Below are positions 1-6,492 of a stretch of DNA of 8,097 nt, piece by piece. This stretch comes from Pseudomonadota bacterium (GTDB lineage: Bacteria > Desulfobacterota > GWC2-55-46 > JADFVP01), in NCBI GenBank assembly GCA_015222595.1, contig JADFVP010000158.1:1-8097 (forward strand). Reading direction: 5' to 3'. The first letter of the stretch is position 1. The number at the start of each line of letters is the position of its first letter. Under the pieces are notes generated by a model that saw only the letters and a program-made list of their open reading frames with translations, searched no databases and had not been told where the DNA came from. The translations under genes were made by a program, and so were the position numbers.

Positions 1-185
1 ATGAAGCCGGAGTTCAGGAGCAGGTCTTCAGGAGGATAGCCGGTGAGCGCAAGCTCCGGCAGCACCACGAGCGCAGCGCCAGAGGCCTTGGCGCTACGAA
101 TGGCACCGAGTATCTTCTCCGCGTTGCCGGCAATATCTCCGACCACCGGGTTTATCTGCCCTAAGGCAATAGTGAATTTCTTCAT
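1..185 (-). CDS. nadE: Glutamine-dependent NAD+ synthetase, N-terminal fragment (cut by window edge)
   Basis: The 61 complete codons give an N-terminus of the form MKKFTIALGQINPVVGDI, followed by LVVLPELALTGYPPEDLL. This is the start of the nitrilase-type glutaminase domain of two-domain NadE, which frees ammonia from glutamine for the C-terminal synthetase domain that converts deamido-NAD+ to NAD+ in the cytoplasm. Glu44 in the PELALTGYPPEDLL motif matches the catalytic glutamate of the Glu-Lys-Cys nitrilase triad; the Lys and Cys lie beyond the edge. The ATG at 185-183 sits exactly where the family starts. No Shine-Dalgarno precedes it, and a likely promoter ends only a few bases upstream, so the mRNA may be leaderless. 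Other nitrilase-fold amidases are possible, but the QINPVVGDI and LTGYPPEDLL pair is characteristic of NadE. Only about a tenth of the protein is visible. Confidence 0.88.
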   Translation of the reverse strand, partial: MKKFTIALGQINPVVGDIAGNAEKILGAIRSAKASGAALVVLPELALTGYPPEDLLLNSGF

Positions 186-191
186 GGGTAG

Positions 192-221
192 AATTTATCA
201 GATTGGGTGAGTGGGTGTAAA
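192..221 (-). promoter_or_regulatory. Putative sigma70-type promoter for nadE with extended -10
   Basis: Read on the minus strand, TTTACA (221-216, 5 of 6 match to TTGACA) is followed after 18 bp by TAAATT (197-192, 4 of 6). TGA stands directly before the -10, giving an extended -10 (TGn). The predicted start point falls at about position 185, which is the A of the nadE ATG. A 6-bp perfect dyad (217-234) overlaps the -35. This is a by-eye match, not experimental. Confidence 0.45.
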
Positions 222-234
222 GGGGTTACTTTAC
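217..234. repeat. Perfect 6-bp inverted repeat overlapping the nadE -35
   Basis: GTAAAG, a 6-base spacer GGGTTA, then CTTTAC form a perfect dyad. It covers most of the predicted -35 hexamer of nadE, a position typical of a repressor operator. It is short enough to be chance, so this is a weak call. Confidence 0.3.
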
Positions 235-307
235 TCCGGGTAGAGAGCACCGGGGTTTCTGAGTCGAAAAAAACCCAATTTTAAAATCAAGAGACCTGAC
301 TAAAGTT

Positions 308-1471
308 TTATTCGGGCAGGTCGTCGAACCAACCGGCGTTATCTGTAAGCTCGCGTATAAGAACCTTGGAGGCTTCTTCAGGATGATCGGGGCGAGAGTG
401 AATCTGGTTCATTACGAGCTTATTGCCGTCCCTGCCGCAGATCTCGATCTTCCCTATGTCGTGCCCCATGATGAACTTAAACCGCTTTGCGTATCCGTCG
501 AGTCGACTTTTTGCTTCATTGACTATATCTATTCCTTCCTTCAGGGGCACCTGAAAGTGGTGCCTTACGCGCGATACCGGCATGCATTGGTAAAGGTAGT
601 ACGGGTTGACACCGATTCTGACGAGACCGTTCATCAGGTCTTCGAGAGCGTCCGGGGAGTCGTTAACGCCCCTTAAGAAGACCGCCTGGTTATTTACGGT
701 AATCCCGGCCTCGCGAAGCGCCTGAACGGCGTCTGTCGCCACTGAAGTTATCTCTCTATTGTGGTTGAAGTGGGTTGGAACGTAGACAGCCTTTTCCCTG
801 TTGAACTCCTTTAGGTAAGATAAGAGTTCTTTATCGAAGAGTCGCATCGGAAAGACCACTGGCACTCTTGTCGCTATTCTGATGTAGTTTATATGGTCGA
901 TATCTCGCAACGTATCGAGCATCTGTTTCAGGATGGGTGTTGGTAGCATCAGGGGGTCGCCACCGGATAATATTACGTTGGTTATCTCTTTATGTTCAGC
1001 GATATATTTAGCAGCATTATTGAAACTCTCGACCGTCTGCTTGTTCGGGAGGCCGACCATGCGCTTCCTGAAGCAGTGCCTGCAATACATCGCGCAATAT
1101 TCGGTTGCCACGATAAGAGCTGAGTATGGGTATTTATGCAAAATACCGTTGCCTTTATCGTGCTTGTCGTCGCCGTAAGGATCTTGTGTTGTCTCTCCCA
1201 TCGAGCCTGCGACGACCAACTCATCCGCCGATGGCATGGCAAGTTTTCTTATGGGGTCCTCAGGGTCGTTCGGGTCTATAAGGCTCAGATAGTAACGGGG
1301 GATATTCATGGGATGTCTCTCGACCACTTCTTCAAGAGACTTCTGCTCTTCACCGGAGAGCGGTAGAAATTCGTTGAGTTCATCAAGCGTAGTTACGTTA
1401 TTACTGAGTTCCTCCTGCCAGTCAACTTTCTTGAAATCTATTTTAAGCAAATTACCTGCTGGTGAACTCAT
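308..1471 (-). CDS. KamA-family radical SAM, PLP-dependent aminomutase-like protein
   Basis: This 387-residue protein belongs to the lysine 2,3-aminomutase (KamA/EpmB) family of cytoplasmic radical SAM enzymes, which move an amino group from C2 to C3 using a [4Fe-4S] cluster, S-adenosylmethionine and PLP. The cluster motif CxxxCxxC is at Cys126, Cys130 and Cys133 in EYCAMYCRHCFRKR. SGGDP at 169-173 and THFNH at 233-237 are further family motifs. Lys341, in HDIGKIE, aligns with the PLP lysine, which in lysine mutases sits in a glycine-rich GGGGK loop. Asp271, in LRGVND, matches one of the two aspartates that hold the substrate side-chain amine. The other, in YQCDLS of true lysine mutases, is Met297 here (YQCMPVS). 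The substrate is therefore uncertain; lysine is not assured, and the glutamate mutase pattern (Lys and Asn) is not seen either. The length is close to KamA (about 416) and longer than EpmB (about 340). It lies 204 bp after gcvPB on the same strand with its own strong ribosome site. Confidence 0.88.
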   Translation of the reverse strand: MSSPAGNLLKIDFKKVDWQEELSNNVTTLDELNEFLPLSGEEQKSLEEVVERHPMNIPRYYLSLIDPNDPEDPIRKLAMPSADELVVAGSMGETTQDPYGDDKHDKGNGILHKYPYSALIVATEYCAMYCRHCFRKRMVGLPNKQTVESFNNAAKYIAEHKEITNVILSGGDPLMLPTPILKQMLDTLRDIDHINYIRIATRVPVVFPMRLFDKELLSYLKEFNREKAVYVPTHFNHNREITSVATDAVQALREAGITVNNQAVFLRGVNDSPDALEDLMNGLVRIGVNPYYLYQCMPVSRVRHHFQVPLKEGIDIVNEAKSRLDGYAKRFKFIMGHDIGKIEICGRDGNKLVMNQIHSRPDHPEEASKVLIRELTDNAGWFDDLPE

Positions 1472-1474
1472 GTT

Positions 1475-1481
1475 CCTCCTT
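1475..1481 (-). promoter_or_regulatory. Strong Shine-Dalgarno of the KamA-like gene
   Basis: The minus strand reads AAGGAGG, AAC, then ATG. The match to the anti-Shine-Dalgarno is perfect, with an unusually short 3-base spacing. It fixes the ATG at 1471-1469 as the start. No clear promoter or terminator was found in the 204 bp between this gene and gcvPB, so read-through from the gcv operon is possible. Confidence 0.75.
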
Positions 1482-1675
1482 AACAGATGGGTGATAACAA
1501 CCTAGTAGTCTCCTGGGTCTCGATCTACTTGATGCGCGAAAGATGCTTATGTCGGACGTTCATGCTTTTAATCTTGCCGGAAATGTTTGCATTATTTATC
1601 AACGTGGGGCTCTGCGGAGATTACTGAACCCCTTAATGAGGTATAGGCACCGAGAACGGCTTGCACCAACAGACC

Positions 1676-3169
1676 CTACGGCTGCCACACGAGGCGCGGC
1701 TCGCGCGCCGCGCGCGTTTCGTCCACGCGAGAAACACGTGTGGTGGTCGGCGCATTATGGAGCAGCTCGGGCGCGTTCTTTGCTTCGGCGGCAATAGCCT
1801 CCATGGCTTCGATAAAGCCGTCAAGCTCTGCCTTACTCTCGGTCTCGGTCGGCTCTATCATTATCGCCCCGCCGACTACCAGCGGGAAGTAGACGGTCGG
1901 CGGATGGATACCGTAGTCGATTAATCGCTTGGCAACATCCATTGTGGACACACCGAACTCCTTTAGCGTTGCGTCGGAGAAGACCGCCTCGTGCATGCAA
2001 GGCTTGTCGTCGTGCGGAAGCTCAAAGGTCGCCTTTAGCCGCTCCTTTATATAGTTGGCGTTCAGTATCGCGATCTCGGAAACGCGCCGGAGACCCTCAG
2101 GGCCGCATCTTCTGATGTAGCTGTAAGCCCTTACCATAATGGCGAAGTTGCCATAGAAGGCCTTCAGGCGGCCTATTGTATCCGGACAGTCGTACTCAAA
2201 GGTGTACTCTTCTTTATCCTTCTTTATGCGCGGAACAGGAAGATACGGCGCAAGCTCTGCCTTCACCCCTACGGGGCCACTGCCCGGCCCGCCACCGCCG
2301 TGCGGGGTACTGAAGGTCTTGTGGAGGTTCAGCTGCACGACATCAACACCCAAGTCTCCGAGGCGTACAAGACCCATAAGCGCGTTCATGTTCGCCCCGT
2401 CGCAGAAGACAAAACCGCCGCGCGAGTGAACTATCTTTGCTATCTCCACAATGTCATGCTCAAAGAGGCCGAGCGTATTAGGGTTGGTCAGCATCAGAGC
2501 GGCAACGTCAGAGTCCATCGCCTCTTCAATACTTTCGAGCGTAATGCAGCCGTCTGTACCCGAAGCGATCTTAACGACCTTGAAGCCCGCCAGTTGAGAC
2601 GACGCAGGGTTTGTGCCGTGCGCGGTGTCGGGAATTAAGACCTTGGTCCGAGTCTCGCCGCGAGCTTTGAGGCACTTGGCTATCATCATTAAGCCGCACA
2701 ACTCTCCGTGCGCCCCGGCAGAAGGCTGAAGCGTTACCCCGTCCATGCCGGTAATTTCCGCCAGATACTCTTCGAGTTCGTACATAAGCTGAAGCGCGCC
2801 CTGAGTAGAGTCTGTGTCGAGATACGGATGGATGGAGGTGAAGCCGTCCAAACGGGCAATGTCTTCGTTCACCTTCGGATTGTACTTCATGGTGCACGAA
2901 CCTAAAGGATAGAAGCCGGAGTCTACGCCGAAGTTCCACTGCGAAAGACGCGTATAGTGGCGTACGACTTCCAGCTCCGAGACTTCGGGCAGCGCGGCGC
3001 CGTTAGTTTCAACAGTCTCCGAGCGGAGAAACCGCGCGGGAATCAGTTCCGAGACGTTAGCTTTAGGCACATCGTGCTCAATAGGGCTAACGCCCTTGCG
3101 GCCCTTTACGGAGCGCTCGAAGATAACCGGTTCGTTCATCTGGAGCCCTGTTGTTCCGACCTTTTTCAT
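1676..3169 (-). CDS. gcvPB: Glycine dehydrogenase (decarboxylating) subunit 2, P-protein beta
   Basis: The 497-residue protein is the PLP-carrying half of the split P-protein. With GcvPA it decarboxylates glycine and loads the aminomethyl group onto lipoylated GcvH. Lys284, in NLHKTFSTPHGGGGPG, is the Schiff-base lysine next to the glycine-rich loop. GFYPLGSCTMKYNP (85-98), HGTNPASS (184-191) and CDGANMN (256-262) are conserved blocks, and the C-terminus ends in the usual HNAPTTTRVSRVDE region. The length is normal and the frame intact. The ATG at 3169 is taken as start; a second in-frame ATG at 3139 (MNEPVIFE) is also plausible, because many homologues begin near that motif. The region before the start consists of a 15-bp tandem repeat whose minus-strand copies include AGGA, the nearest being nine bases from the ATG. 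A GC-only hairpin (1694-1713) lies just inside the 3' end. Confidence 0.97.
   Translation of the reverse strand: MKKVGTTGLQMNEPVIFERSVKGRKGVSPIEHDVPKANVSELIPARFLRSETVETNGAALPEVSELEVVRHYTRLSQWNFGVDSGFYPLGSCTMKYNPKVNEDIARLDGFTSIHPYLDTDSTQGALQLMYELEEYLAEITGMDGVTLQPSAGAHGELCGLMMIAKCLKARGETRTKVLIPDTAHGTNPASSQLAGFKVVKIASGTDGCITLESIEEAMDSDVAALMLTNPNTLGLFEHDIVEIAKIVHSRGGFVFCDGANMNALMGLVRLGDLGVDVVQLNLHKTFSTPHGGGGPGSGPVGVKAELAPYLPVPRIKKDKEEYTFEYDCPDTIGRLKAFYGNFAIMVRAYSYIRRCGPEGLRRVSEIAILNANYIKERLKATFELPHDDKPCMHEAVFSDATLKEFGVSTMDVAKRLIDYGIHPPTVYFPLVVGGAIMIEPTETESKAELDGFIEAMEAIAAEAKNAPELLHNAPTTTRVSRVDETRAAREPRLVWQP
1694..1713. repeat. GC-only inverted repeat near the 3' end of gcvPB
   Basis: GCGCGGC (1694-1700) and GCCGCGC (1707-1713) form a perfect 7-bp all-GC stem with a 6-base loop, inside codons near the gcvPB stop. 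No T-run follows on the minus strand, so it is not a standard intrinsic terminator. It could slow RNA decay or ribosomes, or simply reflect the Ala/Arg-rich tail it encodes. Confidence 0.4.
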
Positions 3170-3175
3170 CTATTG

Positions 3176-3220
3176 CAATCCTGTCCTTTATAATCCAGTC
3201 ATTTACAATCCTGTCATTTT
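3176..3220. repeat. Three tandem copies of a 15-bp unit between gcvPA and gcvPB
   Basis: Copies at 3176-3190, 3191-3205 and 3206-3220 follow the unit CAATCCTGTCATTTA with one to three differences per copy. They fill 45 of the 59 bp between the two P-protein genes. On the minus (coding) strand each unit gives an AGGA-like or TGGA core, so the array supplies repeated Shine-Dalgarno-like motifs. The copy nearest gcvPB includes AAAGGACAGGA, a little before its ATG. Flanking 15-mers on both sides do not continue the pattern. Confidence 0.85.
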
Positions 3221-3228
3221 TGAAAAAA

Positions 3229-4605
3229 TCATTCGCCTGCCGTCGCTGCTTCTGCCTCTACTATCGACGAAAGCGCAACTGCGAAGGCGTCCATATCGGC
3301 CTTCGAGTTGACCTCGGTCGCTGTTACCAGCAGGTGGCCGTGAAGCTCGGGGTAGAAACGCGAGAGCGACAGGCCGCCGACAATTCCGCGCTTGCCTAAT
3401 GCCTTTAGAACCGCGTCTGGCTCAGCGTCCGTAAAGAGAACAAACTCGTTAAAGACAGGCGAGTTGAAGGCAACGCTTACGCCCTCTATCTCGTTCAGCT
3501 TATCTCTTAGATAGGCCGCCTTGGATAGATTAAGCTCCGCAAGCTCGACTAAGCCGCTAGGGCCAAGAAGCGCCATGTGCACGGAAGCGGCAAGGGCCGT
3601 GAGGCCGTGGTTGGTGCAGATATTAGAGGTCGCGCGCTCGCGCCTGATGTGCTGCTCGCGCGTGGCAAAGGTGAGGCAGAAGGCCCTGCGGCCTTCGGTG
3701 TCAACAGTTTCGCCAACCAGCCTGCCCGGCATCTGGCGCAGGAACTTCTCGCGGCAAGCCATAAAGCCGAGATACGGCCCGCCGTAGTTTAGCGCGTTAC
3801 CGAACGACTGGTTCTCTCCGACGACTATATCGGCCCCGGCCTCTCCGGGAGACTTTAAAATCCCAAGCGACACCGGCTCGTTAACCACCACAATAAGGAG
3901 CGAGCCGTTGGCGTGCACTACCGTGGCAATGCGGGCCAGCTCTTCTATCGAGCCGAAGAAGTTCGGGTTCTGAATAACGACCGAGCCTATGGACTCGCCG
4001 AGCGCCGTCTCTATCGCATCGACAAAGGTCGTGCCGGAGTCCGGGCAGTACGGTATCTCGTGAATATCTTCAGGGGTTGCATTGAGGTAGGTCTCTGTGA
4101 CCTCGCGGTACTCCGGGTGGAGCGCGCGCGACACTAGCACGCCCGGCCTTTTGGTTATTCGCCCTGCCATCAAGACGGCCTCGGCAACCGCAGAGGCTCC
4201 GTCGTAGAGCGAGGCGTTGGCAACGTCCATGCCGGTAAGGCGCGCTACGAAGCTCTGGTACTCGAAGACCGCCTGAAGCGTTCCCTGACTCAGCTCCGGC
4301 TGGTAAGGGGTGTAGGCGGTAAAGAACTCAGAGCGCGAAATTATGTGGTCTACCGCAGACGGAATGTAGTGCGCATACGCGCCGGCGCCCAAAAAGACCG
4401 ACTGCTCGCTAGAGCCCCGGTTCTTCGCGGCAAGCCCTGCCAGAGTCTCCTTAAGGGCCTGCTCCGTAAGGCCTTCGGGGAGCTTAAGCCGGCCCTCTAC
4501 CCTTAGGGCGGCGGGCAGGCACGTAAGCAACTCTTCTATAGAGTCTGCGCCCGCGCTCTTCAACATCTCTTCTATTTCTGTTTCAGTATGCGGTATATAT
4601 GGCAC
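3229..4605 (-). CDS. gcvPA: Glycine dehydrogenase (decarboxylating) subunit 1, P-protein alpha
   Basis: The 458-residue protein is the non-PLP half of the split glycine decarboxylase; it pairs with GcvPB in an alpha2-beta2 enzyme. The N-terminus PYIPHTETEIEEMLKSAG is the family signature. GAGAYAHYIPSAVDHIISR, then YTPYQPELSQGTLQAVFEYQ, and GMDVANASLYDGASA are the conserved core blocks. It has no Schiff-base lysine, as expected for this subunit. The start codon is GTG (4605-4603), five bases after the gcvH stop, at the family's usual start. Only a weak purine-rich stretch (AGAGAAG) precedes it, inside gcvH, so translation is probably coupled to gcvH. Length is normal. Confidence 0.97.
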   Translation of the reverse strand: MPYIPHTETEIEEMLKSAGADSIEELLTCLPAALRVEGRLKLPEGLTEQALKETLAGLAAKNRGSSEQSVFLGAGAYAHYIPSAVDHIISRSEFFTAYTPYQPELSQGTLQAVFEYQSFVARLTGMDVANASLYDGASAVAEAVLMAGRITKRPGVLVSRALHPEYREVTETYLNATPEDIHEIPYCPDSGTTFVDAIETALGESIGSVVIQNPNFFGSIEELARIATVVHANGSLLIVVVNEPVSLGILKSPGEAGADIVVGENQSFGNALNYGGPYLGFMACREKFLRQMPGRLVGETVDTEGRRAFCLTFATREQHIRRERATSNICTNHGLTALAASVHMALLGPSGLVELAELNLSKAAYLRDKLNEIEGVSVAFNSPVFNEFVLFTDAEPDAVLKALGKRGIVGGLSLSRFYPELHGHLLVTATEVNSKADMDAFAVALSSIVEAEAATAGE

Positions 4606-4610
4606 TTAAG

Positions 4611-4997
4611 TTACTTCTCTTCTTCTATGAACTGCTGGTACTCGTCTGCGCTCAGAAGCTCTTCGAGTTCTTCGATATTATCGAGTTCGATCTTCAGCAT
4701 CCACGCCTCTGTGTACGGGTCTTCGTTAATAGCCTCCGGGCCGTCCACTACAGCGTCGTTCATCTCGACCACCGAGCCGGACACAGGAGAGTACAGATCC
4801 GAAACCGCCTTGACGGACTCTACAACACCGAAGGTCTCGCCTCTGGTAACGGCATCTCCCTCTGCGGGAAGCTCAACGTAAACGACATCTCCCAGAGAGT
4901 CCTGAGCGTAGTCCGTAATGCCTATAACAGCCGTGTCGCCCTCCAGCCTGACCCACTCATGCTCTTTGCTGTACTTTAAATCTTCCGGAAACTCCAT
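4611..4997 (-). CDS. gcvH: Glycine cleavage system H protein (lipoyl carrier)
   Basis: The 128-residue protein is the shuttle of the glycine cleavage complex: its lipoyl arm accepts the aminomethyl group from the P-protein, presents it to the T-protein and is reoxidised by the L-protein. Lys63, in VVESVKAVSDLYSPVSG, is the lipoylated lysine. The N-terminal YSKEHEWVRLEG and GITDYAQDSLGDVVYVELP blocks are classic for the family, and the C-terminal half holds the WMLKIEL strand. The length equals the usual 125-130 residues. The start is well supported by AAGGAGAG (5003-5010) seven bases or less before the ATG. Confidence 0.98.
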   Translation of the reverse strand: MEFPEDLKYSKEHEWVRLEGDTAVIGITDYAQDSLGDVVYVELPAEGDAVTRGETFGVVESVKAVSDLYSPVSGSVVEMNDAVVDGPEAINEDPYTEAWMLKIELDNIEELEELLSADEYQQFIEEEK

Positions 4998-5002
4998 TTA
5001 TG

Positions 5003-5010
5003 CTCTCCTT
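5003..5010 (-). promoter_or_regulatory. Shine-Dalgarno of gcvH
   Basis: AAGGAGAG on the minus strand precedes the gcvH ATG with normal spacing. It is the clearest ribosome site inside the gcv cluster, which fits a need for abundant H-protein relative to the enzymes. The 97-bp gap before it, after gcvT, also holds a 5-bp stem (AACGC 5076-5080 with GCGTT 5088-5092) without a T-run. Confidence 0.7.
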
Positions 5011-5094
5011 TTCTCGTTATTATTTAGAAAATCAAAACTGTTATATTGACCGGCCTTGCTCTTGTTAACTGTACCAACGCAGCCGGAGCGTTAC

Positions 5095-6195
5095 CTATTT
5101 TTTTTCGCGCCTGTAGAACGGTATAGCGACCACAGTGCACTCGACCGAGCGTTTACGAATCTGCATATTGAGCCTCGTGCCCGGCTCTTTGAACTCCGGG
5201 GCCACGTAGGCCATTGCAACTCCGTACTTAAGGGCCGGAGAGTGCGTGCCGCTCGTGACGTTTCCTGCCGCTTTATCCCCGGAAAAGAGTTCGTACCCGG
5301 TGCGCGGAACCCCGGAGCCCTCCATGCGAAGCCCGACGAGCACGCTCTTTGGCGCGCCCTCAGCGCGCTCTACCATAGCCTTTTGTCCGATAAAGCCCCC
5401 TTTTTCTAAGGCCACGAACCTCTTGAGGCCGGCCTCAATGGGGCCGAACTCTTCGGTGATCTCGTACCCGTAGAGCGGGTAGCCCATCTCAAGCCGAAGC
5501 GTGTCGCGCGCGCCGAGCCCTATTGGCTTAATTCCGTGCCCGGCCCCGGCCGCCATAAGCGCGTCCCATGCCGCAGGTGCCGAAGCGGGCGCCAGATAGA
5601 TCTCAAGGCCCTGCTCTCCGGTATACCCGGTCTTTGAGACTATAGCCAAAGAGCCTGCCACGGTAGTCTCTATAAAACGGAACGGACGAATTTCTTCAGT
5701 ATCGATGCCGAAGGCTATCTTGAAGATGTCTAAGGAGGCCGGGCCCTGAATAGCTATCTGAGCGTACTCGCCACTCCTGTCTATTACCTCTACGCCTTCT
5801 CTGCCGTGGAGCTTCTCTAAAAGCCAACAGAAGACAGAGTCGGTGTTTATTGCATTAGTGCAGAATAAAAAATTGTCGGCGCTGCGCCTGTAGACGATAG
5901 TGTCGTCGATAACGCCGCCCGTGTCGTTGCACACTAGCGTGTACTGGCACTGCCCGTCCACGATGCGCTCTATGTCGTTACTGGCAATATACTGCACGGC
6001 AGCTTCGGCGCCGGGCCCTGAGACCTCGATCTCGCCCATATGGCTCACATCGAAGATGCCGCACGCCTCTCTTACGGCCATATGCTCCTCGACCACGCCG
6101 GAGTAGAGTACAGGCATGCGCCAGCCCGCAAAATCGACAAAACGGGCGCCTAGCCCTTTGTGCGTCTCATACAGCACTGTTATTCTGGAGTCCAA
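5095..6195 (-). CDS. gcvT: Glycine cleavage system T protein (aminomethyltransferase)
   Basis: This tetrahydrofolate-dependent aminomethyltransferase releases ammonia and forms 5,10-methylene-THF from the aminomethyl group on lipoyl-GcvH. From the start used here (366 residues), LYETHKGLGARFVDFAGW opens the protein and FDVSHMGEI follows. GGVIDD near residue 97 contains the aspartate known to be essential in T-proteins. TGYTGEQGLEIY lies near 189-200 and GLGARDTLRLEMGYPLYG near 226-243. The C-terminal barrel ends in the usual TSGTHSP, GVAMAYV and FYRR blocks. No ATG lies between the upstream in-frame stop and codon 41 of the longest reading, so the start must be TTG or GTG. TTG at 6195 is preferred because it places about seven residues before VLYETH, as in homologues; TTG at 6237 or 6207, or GTG at 6177, are alternatives. 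No strong Shine-Dalgarno marks any of them. Confidence 0.95.
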   Translation of the reverse strand: MDSRITVLYETHKGLGARFVDFAGWRMPVLYSGVVEEHMAVREACGIFDVSHMGEIEVSGPGAEAAVQYIASNDIERIVDGQCQYTLVCNDTGGVIDDTIVYRRSADNFLFCTNAINTDSVFCWLLEKLHGREGVEVIDRSGEYAQIAIQGPASLDIFKIAFGIDTEEIRPFRFIETTVAGSLAIVSKTGYTGEQGLEIYLAPASAPAAWDALMAAGAGHGIKPIGLGARDTLRLEMGYPLYGYEITEEFGPIEAGLKRFVALEKGGFIGQKAMVERAEGAPKSVLVGLRMEGSGVPRTGYELFSGDKAAGNVTSGTHSPALKYGVAMAYVAPEFKEPGTRLNMQIRKRSVECTVVAIPFYRREKK

Positions 6196-6263
6196 TACGC
6201 TCTGCAATGCCTTAAGGAACCGGATACAGACCAACAAGAGTGGGCCGCACGGTATTTGAGTTA

Positions 6264-6297
6264 AAGGTTAACCCTTATTGTGCCGAGTAAGATAAGG
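6264..6297 (-). promoter_or_regulatory. gcv leader segment with competing short stems
   Basis: In the predicted gcv 5' UTR, AUAAGG (6278-6273) can pair with CCUUAU upstream (6297-6292, 13-base loop). Alternatively its AAGG can pair with CCUU downstream (6267-6264, loop GUUAA). The two stems exclude each other. In DNA the second forms the near-palindrome AAAGGTTAACCCTT (6264-6277). The stems are short, and a regulatory role is only a hypothesis. No conserved glycine aptamer core was recognised in this leader. Confidence 0.25.
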
Positions 6298-6344
6298 ATA
6301 GCACGGTTCGGGTAGTACAAATATGGAATCAAAATAGAGTTAGA

Positions 6345-6373
6345 ATTATTACTAAAACCAAAATAAATGTCAA
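6345..6373 (-). promoter_or_regulatory. Sigma70-type promoter of the gcv operon
   Basis: On the minus strand, TTGACA (6373-6368, perfect) and AATAAT (6350-6345, 5 of 6) are spaced by exactly 17 bp in an AT-rich stretch. The start point would be near 6338, leaving a leader of about 140 bases before the preferred gcvT start. This is the best promoter match in the window, and its orientation fits the whole gcvT-H-PA-PB set. Confidence 0.7.
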
Positions 6374-6454
6374 AGGAAAAAAGCGTTCTGAAGCGACTCC
6401 ACTGACAATAGCGGATAAGTGCCGAAAAACAGCCGAGTGTCAGCATAAAAAGAA

Positions 6455-6472
6455 ACAGTCCGTTTAGACTGT
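6455..6472. repeat. Short dyad between the divergent promoters
   Basis: ACAGTC, a 6-base loop, then GACTGT form a perfect 6-bp stem. On the minus strand it is followed by TTTCTTTTT, so it could act as a weak intrinsic terminator shielding the gcv promoter from antisense transcription out of pyk. It might instead be an operator. The rest of the roughly 410 bp between gcvT and pyk is AT-rich and shows no credible gene. Confidence 0.25.
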
Positions 6473-6492
6473 CAGGCAGCTGGGTTAATACC

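Noticed and set aside
253..276. GGGTTT/AAACCC inverted repeat between the KamA-like gene and nadE as a terminator
   Set aside because: Six weak pairs, a 12-base loop, and no T-run after the stem on the minus strand; the nearby T-run lies inside or before the stem.
1472..1675. Promoter or terminator in the gap between gcvPB and the KamA-like gene
   Set aside because: A TTGATA-like hexamer has no acceptable -10 at the right distance, and no GC-rich stem with a T-run was found. The AGTAG/CTACT pairing near 1504-1529 is short with a long loop.
3096..3399. Plus-strand frames containing a repeated NPVIY-like peptide
   Set aside because: The peptide repeat is only the translation of the 15-bp tandem repeat in an antisense frame that runs into gcvPA and gcvPB.
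5076..5092. Hairpin after the gcvT stop as an intrinsic terminator
   Set aside because: Only five pairs and no T-run follow on the minus strand, and gcvH continues the operon immediately after.
6247..6307. Direct repeat ACCGTGC (minus strand) in the gcv leader
   Set aside because: Seven bases, two copies, about 54 bp apart, with no further support; likely chance.
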